The notes below the pieces were generated by a model, which had not been told where the DNA came from, searched no databases, and saw nothing but the letters and a program-made list of their open reading frames with translations. DNA of 64,000 nucleotides from Victivallis vadensis. GTDB lineage: Bacteria; Verrucomicrobiota; Lentisphaeria; Victivallales; Victivallaceae. Of this stretch, positions 17,632 through 26,962 are shown one piece after another; within the stretch, counting starts at the first letter, position 1; each line of letters opens with the position of its first letter. The position numbers were made by a program, and so were the translations under genes. Location: the NCBI RefSeq assembly GCF_003096415.1, contig NZ_QEKH01000005.1, positions 1 to 64,000 on the forward strand. Reading direction: 5' to 3'.

Positions 17632-18722
17632 TCTATTGCGATTTCAACGCCACGGCGCCGTGCCGGCAGCCGGTGATTGACGCGATGCTCCCGTTTTTCC
17701 GGGAGGAGTTCGGCAATCCCGCCAGCCGTCACGGATTCGGCCTGCGGGCGTTGGAGGCGGTCGAACAGGCCGCGGCACAGGTCGCCCGGCGCATCGGAGC
17801 GGAAGTTGACGAGCTGGTTTTCACCAGCGGCGCCACCGAGAGCAACAACACCGTACTGCAGGGGGCGGGCAGGCGCGGCCTCCTGATCTCCCGGCATGAA
17901 CACGCTTCGATCTACCGCCCTGCCCGGTCGCTCGGCGCCCGGCTGACCGATCCGGCGGAATTGGAGGAAGTCCTGAAGGACGGCGCAAGGCTGGTCGCCT
18001 TCAATCTCGCCTGCCACGAAACCGGCGAACTGCTCGCCGGCGTTCCCGAATTGGCGCGGCGGATTCACGCCGCCGGGGCGCTGTTCCACCTCGACGCGAC
18101 GCAGGCAGCCGGTAAGATTCCGGTGGACGTGCATGAACTGGATTGCGATTTCCTGAGTTTTTCCGCCCACAAGCTCGGCGGCCCGAAAGGGGTCGGGGCG
18201 CTCTATATCCGCTCCGGCGTGGAGCTTCCGCCGCTGATCGACGGCGGCGGCCAGCAGCGGGGGCGGCGTTCCGGCACATTGAATGTGCCGGGCATCGTCG
18301 GTTTCGGCGCCGCCGCACGGCTGGCCGATCCCGCAAGGTTTTCTTCCTGCGCGCGGGACCGCTTTGAAGAGCTGCTCGCGGCCTCCGGCCTCCCGTTTGA
18401 ACTGATCGCGACGGACCGCCCCCGCCTCCCCGGCACTTCGCTGGTTTCATTGCCCGGAGAGGATGCCGGGAAACTGGTGGACGCGCTCTACGCCGCCGGA
18501 GTCGCGGCCTCGGCGGGCAGCGCCTGTTCCGGCCGCGGCTCGGAGCCGTCGCGGCTTCTGCTGGACCTCGGATATCCGGCGCTGACCGCGGCCGGGGCGG
18601 TCCGCTTCTCCTTCGGCGCGGAGTCCTCCATCGCGGAGGCGGAGGAAGCCGCCGCCGCTTTCATTCGTATTATTCAAGCAACCAACCGCAAAGGAGTGGT
18701 CGATGTCAACGCTTACCGATGA
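17628..18722 (+). CDS. Cysteine desulfurase, NifS/IscS family
   Basis: A 364-residue PLP enzyme that takes sulfur from cysteine. The start MIYCDFNATAP (17628) overlaps the thiH stop. Key sites are TSGATESNN (about 66-74), the PLP Lys in SFSAHKLGGPKG (about 181-192), and the persulfide loop SAGSACSGRGSEPSR (about 298-312). Its place between ThiH and NadA, both iron-sulfur enzymes, and beside ThiG, which needs ThiS thiocarboxylate, suggests it supplies sulfur for both pathways. It is slightly shorter than housekeeping IscS, which fits specialised NifS-like members. It overlaps nadA by 20 bases. Confidence 0.92.
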   Translation: MIYCDFNATAPCRQPVIDAMLPFFREEFGNPASRHGFGLRALEAVEQAAAQVARRIGAEVDELVFTSGATESNNTVLQGAGRRGLLISRHEHASIYRPARSLGARLTDPAELEEVLKDGARLVAFNLACHETGELLAGVPELARRIHAAGALFHLDATQAAGKIPVDVHELDCDFLSFSAHKLGGPKGVGALYIRSGVELPPLIDGGGQQRGRRSGTLNVPGIVGFGAAARLADPARFSSCARDRFEELLAASGLPFELIATDRPRLPGTSLVSLPGEDAGKLVDALYAAGVAASAGSACSGRGSEPSRLLLDLGYPALTAAGAVRFSFGAESSIAEAEEAAAAFIRIIQATNRKGVVDVNAYR

Positions 18723-19608
18723 AATCAAACGCCTCAAGGAGGAGCGCCATGCGGTGATCCTCGCCCACAACTATGTCCGGCCCGAAGTACAGGATATCGC
18801 CGACTTCACCGGAGACTCCCTCGAACTGAGCATCAAGGCGAAAGCCGTGAACGCTGAAGTGATCGTCTTCTGCGGCGTGCGTTTCATGGCCGAAACCGCC
18901 AAGCTGCTGTCGCCGCAGTCGATGGTGCTGCTGCCCAATTCCGACGCGGGCTGCCCAATGGCGGACATGGCCGATCCCGAACCGGTCGCCAACTACCGCA
19001 AGGCTCATCCCGACGCGATCTTCGTCGCCTACGTGAACAGCACCGCCGCCGTCAAGGCGCAGGTCGACATCTGCTGCACCTCCGGCAATGCGGAAAAGAT
19101 CATTCAATCCCTGCCGAAAGACCGCGAGATTCTGTTCCTGCCCGACCGCAACCTCGGCGGCAACATCTCCGGCAAACTCGGCGTCGATATGGACCTGTGG
19201 CCCGGCTTCTGCCCGACCCACAACCGCGTCACCGTCGAAATGATCGAAAAGGCCCGCGCCGCCGCCCCGGACGCGCTGGTGCTGGTCCACCCCGAATGCA
19301 CCCCGGAAGTCGTCGCCGCCGCCGATCAGGCCCTCAGCACCGGCGGCATCCTCAAATTCGTGCGCGAATCCAACGCGAAGCGGTTCATCATCGGCACCGA
19401 GGCGGGAATCCTGCACCGGCTCCGCAACGAAAATCCGGGCAAGGAGTTTCTGCCGCTTCAGCCTGAAATGATCTGCCCGAATATGAAGAAGATCACTCTT
19501 GAAGACGTCGCCCGTTCGCTGCGCGATCTCACCGAACAGATCGAAATCGCCCCTGAACTGCGCGAAGCCGCCGTCCGCCCGATTCTCCGGATGCTCGAAG
19601 TCAAGTAA
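18703..19608 (+). CDS. nadA: Quinolinate synthase NadA
   Basis: A 301-residue [4Fe-4S] enzyme joining iminoaspartate and dihydroxyacetone phosphate in NAD synthesis. The motif AHNYVRPEVQDIADFTGDS begins at about residue 24. The three cluster Cys are in CGVRFMAETAK (about 80), in the mid region, and in MICPNMKK (about 264). HPECTPEV is also typical. It starts inside the end of the desulfurase gene, behind AAAGGAGTGG. No nadB or nadC is adjacent, so the aspartate-to-iminoaspartate step must be encoded elsewhere. Confidence 0.95.
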   Translation: MSTLTDEIKRLKEERHAVILAHNYVRPEVQDIADFTGDSLELSIKAKAVNAEVIVFCGVRFMAETAKLLSPQSMVLLPNSDAGCPMADMADPEPVANYRKAHPDAIFVAYVNSTAAVKAQVDICCTSGNAEKIIQSLPKDREILFLPDRNLGGNISGKLGVDMDLWPGFCPTHNRVTVEMIEKARAAAPDALVLVHPECTPEVVAAADQALSTGGILKFVRESNAKRFIIGTEAGILHRLRNENPGKEFLPLQPEMICPNMKKITLEDVARSLRDLTEQIEIAPELREAAVRPILRMLEVK

Positions 19609-19616
19609 TTCCCGGC

Positions 19617-19980
19617 GATGCCTCCGGCGGCCGGGGGCGCTTCGCCCCCCGGTCGGGGTCAAGGGACGAAGTGCCCTTGCCACCGGAGGTAATTTGTGCG
19701 CGCAGCGCCCAGCTACCGGAGCCTGATTGAAAATCAGGCCGCGTAGCGCACAAGGTCTGCCGCCCGACAGGGCGGGCAGACCCGCCTGCCGCGAATGCGG
19801 CATGGCTTCCCCGGGACTTTGCCCCGGGGTAATAGATTGGCTCTATGGGCAGTACTCCGCACCGGCACGTTGCCGGTCGGGATCAAGGGATGAAGTGCCC
19901 TTGCCGCCGGAGGTAATTTGTGCGCATAGCGCACAAGGCCCGCCGCTTTCGCGGCAGGCTTTCCCCCGCGATCTGCCTCC
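19617..19980. repeat. Mosaic of GC-rich palindromic modules (R2)
   Basis: This fills the convergent gap between nadA and the DUF4139-like gene. It holds many small hairpins: GCCTGATT-GAA-AATCAGGC, a GTCTGCC/GGCAGAC stem around 19755-19780, CCCCGGG/CCCGGGG-type stems, and CCGGCACGTTGCCGG at 19862-19876. The block at about 19698-19790 is nearly identical to 29026-29117. The phrase ATAGAGCCAAT, read on the minus strand around 19831-19848, also occurs near 22502 and 34183. No coding sequence is supported. Confidence 0.8.
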
Positions 19981-19982
19981 GG

Positions 19983-21596
19983 TTACAGACGCACCAGCAC
20001 TGAATACTTGTAGTTGAGCTTCAGTTCTTCGCCGGGCTTGAGTTCGACTTCCCATTCAAGGCGGTTGCGCTGGTTCACCGAATAGATGCCGCGTTCGGGC
20101 ATGCTGCGTTTCGGGTTGCCGTCGGCTGAAATCAGTTCGCCGGAGAATTCGAGGTTGACCAGCACCCTGGCGTTGCTCTGGCGGTAATTCTTCAGCGTGA
20201 GTTCGCCGATCACTTCGGGCTTGCGGTAGGTGTATCCGGCAAGAACGATCCGTTCTTCGTTGATCCGCTTCAGGCTCGAATCCGCTTTCGGAACTCCGGC
20301 GGCTTCATATTCGACCGCCTTGCCGACGACGGTCAATGCTTTGGTGATCTTCACGACCGTGCTTTCGCCGGGGTTGACCCAGCCGGTTTCGGACTGGCCG
20401 AGCACCTTGTCGCCGTCCACGATTTCAACCGGGCTGGAGGTGATCGCGCGCTCGAAGGGGTTCTTGAAACGGACCGCATCCCACAGTTCGCCGGAAGCGG
20501 TCTGGCTGTCGCGGTTCAGCGGGCGGCCGTATTCGTTGCGGTTGTCGGGGATGTTCCACTCGACCAGCCGCTCGTAGGAGGCTTCGGCGGAAGCCAGCGG
20601 CAGATAGAGCGCGTCGCCCGCCGCCAGCGTGACCTTGCCCGCCGGAGTGATCTGGATGTCCTCGGTGGCGCCGGATTCCGGCAACGGAGAAAGCCCTTTG
20701 CTTTTGGCCGAAACAGGCAAAGCTTCATACACCCGCGCCTGATTCATCATCATGGAACTGTCACGAGCGTATCCCATACCGCCGGAAAGCTGGCTGAAGA
20801 AGGTGTTCAGGTCGAATTTGGTCGACATCGGGCTGGTCACATCGGCGCAGCGGATGTTCGGGAAACCGGAAACCAGATTCACATTCACATCCTTGAGGTC
20901 GGCCAGCTCGTTGCTGATCACGGCGGACTGGTCGATTTGGAGCTTCGCCTCCGGCCCCAGCGCAAGCCGGTAGGAAGGCGCCCAGGTGACGCCGCGCGTC
21001 AGGTAGTTGATGTACATCGGCCCCGCCATCTTGATCCGGGAATTGAAGAGCCATACCGGACGTTCGACTTCGAGGGTTTCGCGGATCGAAGCCGCCTGAA
21101 TGGAGGCGATCCGGCCGGTCTGGAAGGTCACGAGTTCGCCGGAATTCAGCTTCAGCGTCAGGAAAGGCTGCACGTAAATCTGTTCCTGCCGGTTCCCGAA
21201 CCGCTTCGGCGGCCGGGCCTTGACCGGATTCACCACAGTTCCGGTCAGCGTCTGGGCGGGCTGATTGCCGTAACTCTGAAGTTCGACGGTCACGCGGCAG
21301 TTCTCGTAGGTCGCGGTGAAGTTGTTGAACGGTTGATAGTTCGGCGTGGAAAGCCTGCGGTTGACCCGCGCCACGGTCAGGCCGTCGGCAGGACTGAACC
21401 ACAGCGTTCCGTGCAGCGGCTCGATCTCCTCGTCGACGAGGAACGGGCCGGGGCCGGGCTTCGCGACGCGCTCGACCACGGCAAGGCCGTTCTTGAAAAG
21501 CGTAAGTCCGGTGATCGGCGCCGGAACGATCGGTTCGACCGCCGCCGCCAGCGCCGTGACGCCGCAGCAAAGAAGTGACAGATAACTTTTATTCAT
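19983..21596 (-). CDS. Secreted DUF4139-like protein
   Basis: A 537-residue protein with an N-terminal signal peptide (YLSLLCCGVTALAAAVEPIV). The following part, ITGLTLFKNGLAVVERVAK, resembles the start of DUF4139/MuiA-type proteins. The central half has beta-rich sequence such as WAPSYRLALGPEAKLQIDQSA, and the C-terminal half has the DUF4139-style pattern (LEWEVELKPGEELKLNYKYS at the end). The function of the family is not settled; relatives are called mucoidy inhibitors and are exported. It starts alone and converges on the nadA operon across repeat R2. Confidence 0.65.
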   Translation of the reverse strand: MNKSYLSLLCCGVTALAAAVEPIVPAPITGLTLFKNGLAVVERVAKPGPGPFLVDEEIEPLHGTLWFSPADGLTVARVNRRLSTPNYQPFNNFTATYENCRVTVELQSYGNQPAQTLTGTVVNPVKARPPKRFGNRQEQIYVQPFLTLKLNSGELVTFQTGRIASIQAASIRETLEVERPVWLFNSRIKMAGPMYINYLTRGVTWAPSYRLALGPEAKLQIDQSAVISNELADLKDVNVNLVSGFPNIRCADVTSPMSTKFDLNTFFSQLSGGMGYARDSSMMMNQARVYEALPVSAKSKGLSPLPESGATEDIQITPAGKVTLAAGDALYLPLASAEASYERLVEWNIPDNRNEYGRPLNRDSQTASGELWDAVRFKNPFERAITSSPVEIVDGDKVLGQSETGWVNPGESTVVKITKALTVVGKAVEYEAAGVPKADSSLKRINEERIVLAGYTYRKPEVIGELTLKNYRQSNARVLVNLEFSGELISADGNPKRSMPERGIYSVNQRNRLEWEVELKPGEELKLNYKYSVLVRL

Positions 21597-21780
21597 GGTT
21601 TACCTCCTCAGGTTGTTGGTTCCTATCCTCTAACATAGCCGCATCCGGCGAAAATTTGTCAAAACAATGAAAAACGATTGTAAAAAGATTGTAAAAGCGT
21701 TATGGTAATATATTCCGTTTGCCGGAAATGTAAAGCCGGAAACCGGGAACAGCAATACAGCAAATAAGGGAAACAAAGCG

Positions 21781-22473
21781 ATGCTCAAGGTCGTGCAATG
21801 CTGGGACGACGGAGTCTACACCGATCTCCGCCTGACGGAACTTCTCCGCAAATACAACGCCAAGGCGACATTCAATCTCAATCCGGGCTTTCTCGCCGAC
21901 GAACCGGTCAAGCCCTTCTGGCAGCCGTTGAACCACGTCGGCTGGAGTCACCACGGCTTCGCCGGAGGCCGGGTCGGGCGGAAACAGCTGCGCGAAATCT
22001 ATGACGGCTTTCAGGTGGCTTCCCACTGTTTCCGGCACGAGGTGGCCGGAAGCGTGCCGGACGACGTGTTTTTCAAGGCCGCCCTCGACGCCCGGAACTT
22101 TCTCGAAGAGCTGTTCGAGCGGGAGTGCCGCGGCTTCGCGTGGCCCTGCGGCGCGTTCACGCCGTCCACCGTCAGGGGACTGCGCGAACTCGGTTTCGCC
22201 TATGGCCGCACCACCCGCAACACCGACGATGTGGCCGCGTGCCAGGAACCGATGACGCTCGACTCCTCCTGCCACTTTCAGGCGTGCGATTTCATGCAGA
22301 AATACGAACACGCGAAGCAGACCGGCGTTTTCTACTTCTGGGGGCACAGCTACGAGATGTACGAATACGATCCGCTCTGGGAACAGCTTGAAGCGAAGAT
22401 CCGTTATATCAGCGAAGATCCCGACGCCGTCTGGGCCGATGTGATCGACATCGTGCCGGAATGCGGCCGCTGA
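21781..22473 (+). CDS. Polysaccharide deacetylase family protein (NodB-like)
   Basis: A 230-residue NodB-homology protein. The family motifs are present: WDDG (for TFDDG, about 9-12), the metal-binding SHCFRHE (H-x3-H, about 81-87), the substrate-groove WPCGAFTPST (about 121-130), and the last His in YFWGHSYEM. No signal peptide is evident, so a cytoplasmic small-molecule or oligosaccharide deacetylase is possible. It stands alone between the divergent DUF4139-like gene and the convergent exonuclease gene. Confidence 0.82.
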   Translation: MLKVVQCWDDGVYTDLRLTELLRKYNAKATFNLNPGFLADEPVKPFWQPLNHVGWSHHGFAGGRVGRKQLREIYDGFQVASHCFRHEVAGSVPDDVFFKAALDARNFLEELFERECRGFAWPCGAFTPSTVRGLRELGFAYGRTTRNTDDVAACQEPMTLDSSCHFQACDFMQKYEHAKQTGVFYFWGHSYEMYEYDPLWEQLEAKIRYISEDPDAVWADVIDIVPECGR

Positions 22474-22540
22474 CCGGCAACGTGCCGGAGCGGAGAGCTG
22501 CCAATAGAGCCAATAAACTGATAGATAGTAATCCCGGCCG
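22474..22540. repeat. Short piece of the dispersed palindromic repeat
   Basis: It begins with CCGGCAACGTGCCGG (22474-22488), overlaps the last codon region of the deacetylase gene, and continues through CCAATAGAGCCAATA. The same two modules occur close together at 34098-34196. It fills the short convergent gap before the exonuclease gene. Confidence 0.7.
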
Positions 22541-22549
22541 CCGGAGGCA

Positions 22550-24367
22550 TCAGCCGATGCGCAGCCGGGCGGCGGAAGCGGCGAGATCCACGGCGCTCAG
22601 CGTCACCTTGACCGTTTCGCCCAGTGCGATCCTGCCGCCGAACCGGTTCTTGAATTCGTAGGCCAGTTCCGGGATCACGAAGGTCAGCCGGTCGTCCTGA
22701 CGGAAAGCGAGGATCGCCTCGCCGCTCCACTCCGGATGCTGGTCGAGATAGACCAGAGTCCAGAACTCGTTGGCGGAGCGCTCCAGCTTGCGCCGGATCA
22801 GCGCGGCGGCTTCGCTGGTGAACAGGCGCGCTTCAAGTTCGTCGGAGGTGAAAAGCTCCTCTCCCTTCAAGTGTTTGCGCAACTGCTGGTGCGCGAGCAG
22901 ATCGGCGTAGCGGCGCAGCGGGCTGGTCACGCGCACATAGGGTTCGAGTCCAAGCCCGGAGTGCTTTCCGGCGACGGTCTGCACCACGCTCGGCGCGCAG
23001 GCCTTGCGCAATGCGTACATATCCGTGAAGGAGGTGCCGCGCTCTTCAATCTCCGGCGGCGGCTGCACCACGAAAGGCAGCGCAATGTCATGGGCTTCGG
23101 CGTATTTTGCGACCGCGGAACCGGCGGCCAGCATCGCATTGGCGACCAGTTCGCGCTCTCTGGTGATCGCGCAGGGGGAAATTTTCACCTCGCCGTCGAC
23201 GACCCGGATTTTGACTTCGGGAAGCTGGATGAACAACGCCCCCTCGGCGCGGCGCTTCTCCTTGAAACGTTCAAGTTCGGCGCGGAGGCTCGCCAGCGGC
23301 TCCTCCTCCCAGTGAGCGGCGGCGGATTCGTAGGTGAGCCGTTCAGCGCGGATGGTGGAAAGCTCGATCTTTTCCAATACCGCCTCCCCCTCCGGGGTGA
23401 TGCGGATTCCGAAACTCATCGCCGGGCTGATCTCCTGCAATCCCAATCCGAAAATATCGGTGGCCTCCGGCGGCAGCATGTGGCTGATCCGCTCAGGCAG
23501 ATAGAGGTTCTCGCCGCGCTCGCGCGCTTCGAGATCGGCGGGGGAATCCGGCGTGACCACCGCCGCCGGATCGGCGACGTGCACCCAGACCAGCCCGTCC
23601 GCAAAACCGACCGCGTCGTCGGGATCGTTGCTCCCTTCGTCGTCGATCGCATAGGAGACCATGCCGGTCAGGTCGGCGCGCTTTTCCTCCGGCAGCGGCC
23701 CAAGCGGAATCGCCGGATTGTCGGGCGCGACATCGAACCGGGCCGGCCACGGATCAACCTGATTGTCCCAGACGCCGAGTTTCAGCAGCAGTGCGTGCGC
23801 CTTTTCCGGCGTCGCTTCCATGCCGAGGTCGCGCAGCAATTTGCTGGACGGGGCCTTGCCGAATGCGACCTGTTCGATTTCACGCAGGCTGGTGCGGTCA
23901 TCGGGAGTGACGGCGCCGTTGCGGATGCGCTCAAGCAGGGCTTCGCGGGCGGCCTTTTCCTCGGCTTTGGCCCGTTGCGCGGCCAGCGCGGCGGCGACTT
24001 CCTCCGGGTTGCGCCCGGTGACTCCGGCGGCGGGCGAACCGGTGAAATAGGTGCCATCGGCCAGCGCCTGCACGGCGGCCCACGCGGCTCCGGCGGTATT
24101 GCTGCCGTAAGCCAGTTCGACAAACTCTCCGAAAGGAAGCGTTTCGCCCTCGGTCAATTCGAGGATCTCGGCGAAATCCGGCTCTTTCGGAGCGGCGGGC
24201 GGCAGCGACGCGACCGGCCCCGGATGGATCACTTCAATATCTTTGGGGCGGACGCTTTTGGCGGAACCGCCTTCGATGCGGATGTCGATCTTGTCTTTGT
24301 TGATCGCGGTGATCACGGCGGCTTTGCCGTGATAGAGGGCGAGCGCGCCGGTATTCAAATGCTGCAT
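22550..24367 (-). CDS. RNase II/R-family exoribonuclease (RNB domain)
   Basis: A 605-residue protein. The start is set at MQHLNTGALALYHGK (24367); the frame is open further upstream but runs antisense over the upp gene. An N-terminal small domain (KAAVITAINKDKIDIRIEGG) precedes a helical region and the RNB domain, whose catalytic Asp cluster is AIDDEGSNDPDDAVGF (about 243-258). The domain continues through PLRRYADLLAHQQL (about 500), the usual end of RNB. It degrades RNA 3' to 5'. A clear S1 domain is not seen, so it resembles the shorter RNB proteins found in cyanobacteria and chlamydiae more than full RNase R. Confidence 0.82.
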   Translation of the reverse strand: MQHLNTGALALYHGKAAVITAINKDKIDIRIEGGSAKSVRPKDIEVIHPGPVASLPPAAPKEPDFAEILELTEGETLPFGEFVELAYGSNTAGAAWAAVQALADGTYFTGSPAAGVTGRNPEEVAAALAAQRAKAEEKAAREALLERIRNGAVTPDDRTSLREIEQVAFGKAPSSKLLRDLGMEATPEKAHALLLKLGVWDNQVDPWPARFDVAPDNPAIPLGPLPEEKRADLTGMVSYAIDDEGSNDPDDAVGFADGLVWVHVADPAAVVTPDSPADLEARERGENLYLPERISHMLPPEATDIFGLGLQEISPAMSFGIRITPEGEAVLEKIELSTIRAERLTYESAAAHWEEEPLASLRAELERFKEKRRAEGALFIQLPEVKIRVVDGEVKISPCAITRERELVANAMLAAGSAVAKYAEAHDIALPFVVQPPPEIEERGTSFTDMYALRKACAPSVVQTVAGKHSGLGLEPYVRVTSPLRRYADLLAHQQLRKHLKGEELFTSDELEARLFTSEAAALIRRKLERSANEFWTLVYLDQHPEWSGEAILAFRQDDRLTFVIPELAYEFKNRFGGRIALGETVKVTLSAVDLAASAARLRIG

Positions 24368-24508
24368 AGGATTGATCTCTTTCTGTAAAACATCCGTTAC
24401 AATACTGGGCAGAGGCAAGTTTGTCAAATAATTCCCGGCCGGAAGGGTGGAAAAATCCCGCCGCGGCTGTATGGTAAGGAAAATATCCACAGAAAGGGCC
24501 TTTGAATC

Positions 24509-25129
24509 ATGTTCCACGTCGTCGATCATCCTTGCGTCAAGGCGAAACTGACCATTCTGCGCGACCGCGCGACCGGTTCCAAACAGTTCCGCGAATGTGT
24601 CGAGGAGATCACCGCCTTCATCGCCTACGAGGCGCTGAAGAATCTGGAGGTGGAAACCGTCCCGGTGGAGACACCGATCGCCTCCGCCACCGGCTACCGG
24701 ATCAGGAACGACGTGGTGATCGTGCCGATTCTGCGCGCCGGAATGGGGATGCTCGACGGGCTGCTGCGGCTGGTGCCGGATGCGAAAGTCGGCTTCGTCG
24801 GCCTCGAACGCGACCATGAAACCAAACTGCCGCACGAATACTACTGCAAGCTGCCCGCGGCCGGGCCGGATTCGGTCGCGGTGGTGGTCGACCCGATGCT
24901 GGCGACCGGCGGCTCGCTGGCGGCGGCGATCGATCTTCTGAAGCGCGAGGGGTTCCGGCAGATTCTGGTGCTGGCCATCGTGAGCAGCCCGGAGGGGCGC
25001 GACGCGATCGAAGCAACTTCGCCGGAGGTCAAGGTCTACACCGGCTGCCTCGACGCCGGGCTGAACGAAAACAAATACATCGTGCCCGGCCTCGGCGACG
25101 CCGGCGACCGCATCTACGGCACGCTTTGA
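24509..25129 (+). CDS. upp: Uracil phosphoribosyltransferase
   Basis: A 206-residue enzyme making UMP from uracil and PRPP, of normal length for Upp. It shows VDHPCVKAKLTILRDRAT at the N-terminus, RAGMGMLDGLLRLVP (about 76-90), the PRPP loop VVVDPMLATGGSLAAAI (about 125-141) and the uracil-binding end GLGDAGDRIYGT. It is divergent from the exonuclease gene and converges with the kinase gene. The DNA has normal spacing and no sign of transfer. Confidence 0.95.
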   Translation: MFHVVDHPCVKAKLTILRDRATGSKQFRECVEEITAFIAYEALKNLEVETVPVETPIASATGYRIRNDVVIVPILRAGMGMLDGLLRLVPDAKVGFVGLERDHETKLPHEYYCKLPAAGPDSVAVVVDPMLATGGSLAAAIDLLKREGFRQILVLAIVSSPEGRDAIEATSPEVKVYTGCLDAGLNENKYIVPGLGDAGDRIYGTL

Positions 25130-25176
25130 AACTCCCCGGCCGCGTTCCGCCGTTTCGACAAACCGCAAGCCGCGCT

Positions 25177-26178
25177 TCAGCCGCCGAAGCAGTTCCGGCG
25201 CTTTGCCTCCATCCGGGCGAAATCGACCGCGCCGCCGCTGGCGGTCGGCGAGAGCAGATTGTAATAGCTCGACACGCTGCCCAGCTCCAATGCTTCACGC
25301 AGCGGGCGGTTGCGGTACAGTGCGTAGATCACCCCGGCGGCGAAGGCGTCCCCGGCACCGTTGGTTCCGACGATCCGGGCGCGCTCCAGTTCGCACGACG
25401 GAACGGTCAGGAAGTTTCCCTGTCTGTCCAGCGCCGCCGCCCCTTCCGGGTAGTGCAGCACCACCAGTGAATTCACACCGCCCGCCATCAGGCACTCCGC
25501 CGCCGGGCGCAGCCGGGTTTCATCAAGAGAACCATCCGTTTTCCGCACCGGTTTCCCGAGACAGCAGGCCGCCTCCAGCTCGTTGATGATCAATATGTCG
25601 ATCTGCGGCAACGCTAGGCAGACCGTTTTCGCGAACTTTTCAGGGGCCTCCGACACGAAGTCCACCACGGTTTCGCAGCCGTTCCGCCGCATCGCCGCCA
25701 GCACCCGCGCCGCTCCGGTGCCGAACCGCGGTTCCGGCGCGTCCAGCCGGTCCAGCAGCAGCAAATAGCCCAGGTAGAAGAAGCGGGCCGGAAGCCCGAT
25801 CCGTTCCAGATCCTCCGGGGCGAGTTCGGCGTTGGCTCCCCGGCAGTGGAAGAACGTCCGCCTGCCCTCCCCCGACATCACGTCGGTATAGCCGGTCGGA
25901 GCGGCGGCCGAACGGGCCATGAAACGGTCGTCGATCCCGCGGCGGCGGATTTCGGCGAGCAGGAAATCGCCGTCCGCATCCGCCCCGATCCGTCCCGCCG
26001 CGTACAGCGGCAGCGCCGGGTCCATCGCCGCCAGGTCGAACAGCACATTGCAGGGGCCGCCTCCGCCCGCCTGCTCTTCCGCGAGGATATTGCACAGATT
26101 CCCCTCGCCCGGCCAGCGGTCGATGGTCTTGACCTTGTCCAGAATCCAGTTGCCCGCGCCGATGATTCCGTCACGCAT
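25177..26178 (-). CDS. PfkB-family carbohydrate kinase
   Basis: A 333-residue ribokinase-fold kinase. The N-terminal part reads GIIGAGNWILDKVKTIDRWP, GGGGPCNVLFDLA marks the sugar-binding region (about 36-48), and the catalytic motif GTNGAGDAFAAGV lies at about 275-287. The gene overlaps the isomerase gene by 8 bases and follows it, so the two are cotranscribed. With the aldolase across the divergent regulator it could phosphorylate the ketose made by the isomerase. The exact sugar (xylulose, fructose or another) cannot be read. Confidence 0.87.
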   Translation of the reverse strand: MRDGIIGAGNWILDKVKTIDRWPGEGNLCNILAEEQAGGGGPCNVLFDLAAMDPALPLYAAGRIGADADGDFLLAEIRRRGIDDRFMARSAAAPTGYTDVMSGEGRRTFFHCRGANAELAPEDLERIGLPARFFYLGYLLLLDRLDAPEPRFGTGAARVLAAMRRNGCETVVDFVSEAPEKFAKTVCLALPQIDILIINELEAACCLGKPVRKTDGSLDETRLRPAAECLMAGGVNSLVVLHYPEGAAALDRQGNFLTVPSCELERARIVGTNGAGDAFAAGVIYALYRNRPLREALELGSVSSYYNLLSPTASGGAVDFARMEAKRRNCFGG

Positions 26179-26872
26179 GATCCGCCTCCGTCACGAATTT
26201 GCGGTAATCCGCCGCCGGAATCCACTCCGGCGGCTCATCCTCCTCGACCGGATCGAACCGGATCACCCCGTCGAGGAAGCAGTTGTCGTTTTCGTCGTCG
26301 TTGACCATCGACACCTCGCCGACCAGCACCTCCCCCCTGCCCGGCTCCCCGTAGAAGCGGTGGGCGTGAATCGATTCGAGGCAGACGCTTTCGCCGGGAG
26401 TCAGGATCAGTTTCTCCCCCGGCTCCATCGTGCGGCGCAGGCCGTTCACGCTGATCGGGAAGCTGCCGGAAACCAGCCGGTTCCGGGTCGGATCGGCGTG
26501 GTAAAGCTCGACCACCAGGTTGCCGCCGCCGCGGTTGATGATGTCCTCGCACTTCTTCCAGTGGAAGTGGCACGGGGTGACCTGATTTTCGCGGACCATC
26601 ATGATCTTTTCCGCATAAGGTTTGCGGTAGCGCCCGTCTCCGGCCCTGCCGTTGCGCAGCGTGAAGAGCAGCAGCCCGGTCCGCAGGAAGTCCGGGCCGC
26701 CGAACGCGGTCACGTCCCATCCGAGCTGGAGGTCGAAAATCTCCGCCGCGTCCGCCGCCTCTTTCTGCCAATCCTCCCGCGTGAAAAACGCGAACGGCGG
26801 CAGCTTGAATCCCATCCGGTCGAAAAACGCGATGCCCTCCCGGATGCGGAGGTTGATTTCGGATCGTTTCAT
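26171..26872 (-). CDS. D-lyxose isomerase-like sugar ketol-isomerase
   Basis: A 233-residue cupin-fold isomerase. The start MKRSEINLRIREG (26872) follows an AGGAG ribosome-binding site. Metal ligands are in TPCHFHWKKCEDIINRGGG (two His and Glu, about 100-118) and IHAHRFYG (about 173-180). Enzymes of this family interconvert lyxose and xylulose, and often mannose and fructose. It is the first gene of a two-gene operon with the PfkB kinase and divergent from an AraC regulator. A TATAAT -10 box lies at 26906-26901. Confidence 0.85.
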   Translation of the reverse strand: MKRSEINLRIREGIAFFDRMGFKLPPFAFFTREDWQKEAADAAEIFDLQLGWDVTAFGGPDFLRTGLLLFTLRNGRAGDGRYRKPYAEKIMMVRENQVTPCHFHWKKCEDIINRGGGNLVVELYHADPTRNRLVSGSFPISVNGLRRTMEPGEKLILTPGESVCLESIHAHRFYGEPGRGEVLVGEVSMVNDDENDNCFLDGVIRFDPVEEDEPPEWIPAADYRKFVTEADHA

Positions 26873-26962
26873 GGCAATCTCCTTTTGGCTTTTTACCATT
26901 ATTATAGCGGGAAACCGCGGAAAAACTCTTGATTTCTTATCCGCTTATGATATTTTTTTAAT

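Noticed and set aside
22736-24388. Plus-strand frame of 550 codons over the RNB exonuclease
   Set aside because: Antisense mirror of the RNB domain; Gly/Arg/Asp-rich with no family match.
24368-25168. Longer N-terminus for the RNB exonuclease, running antisense over upp
   Set aside because: upp is a complete plus-strand gene with all motifs, and MQHLNTGALALYHGK is a sensible exonuclease start.
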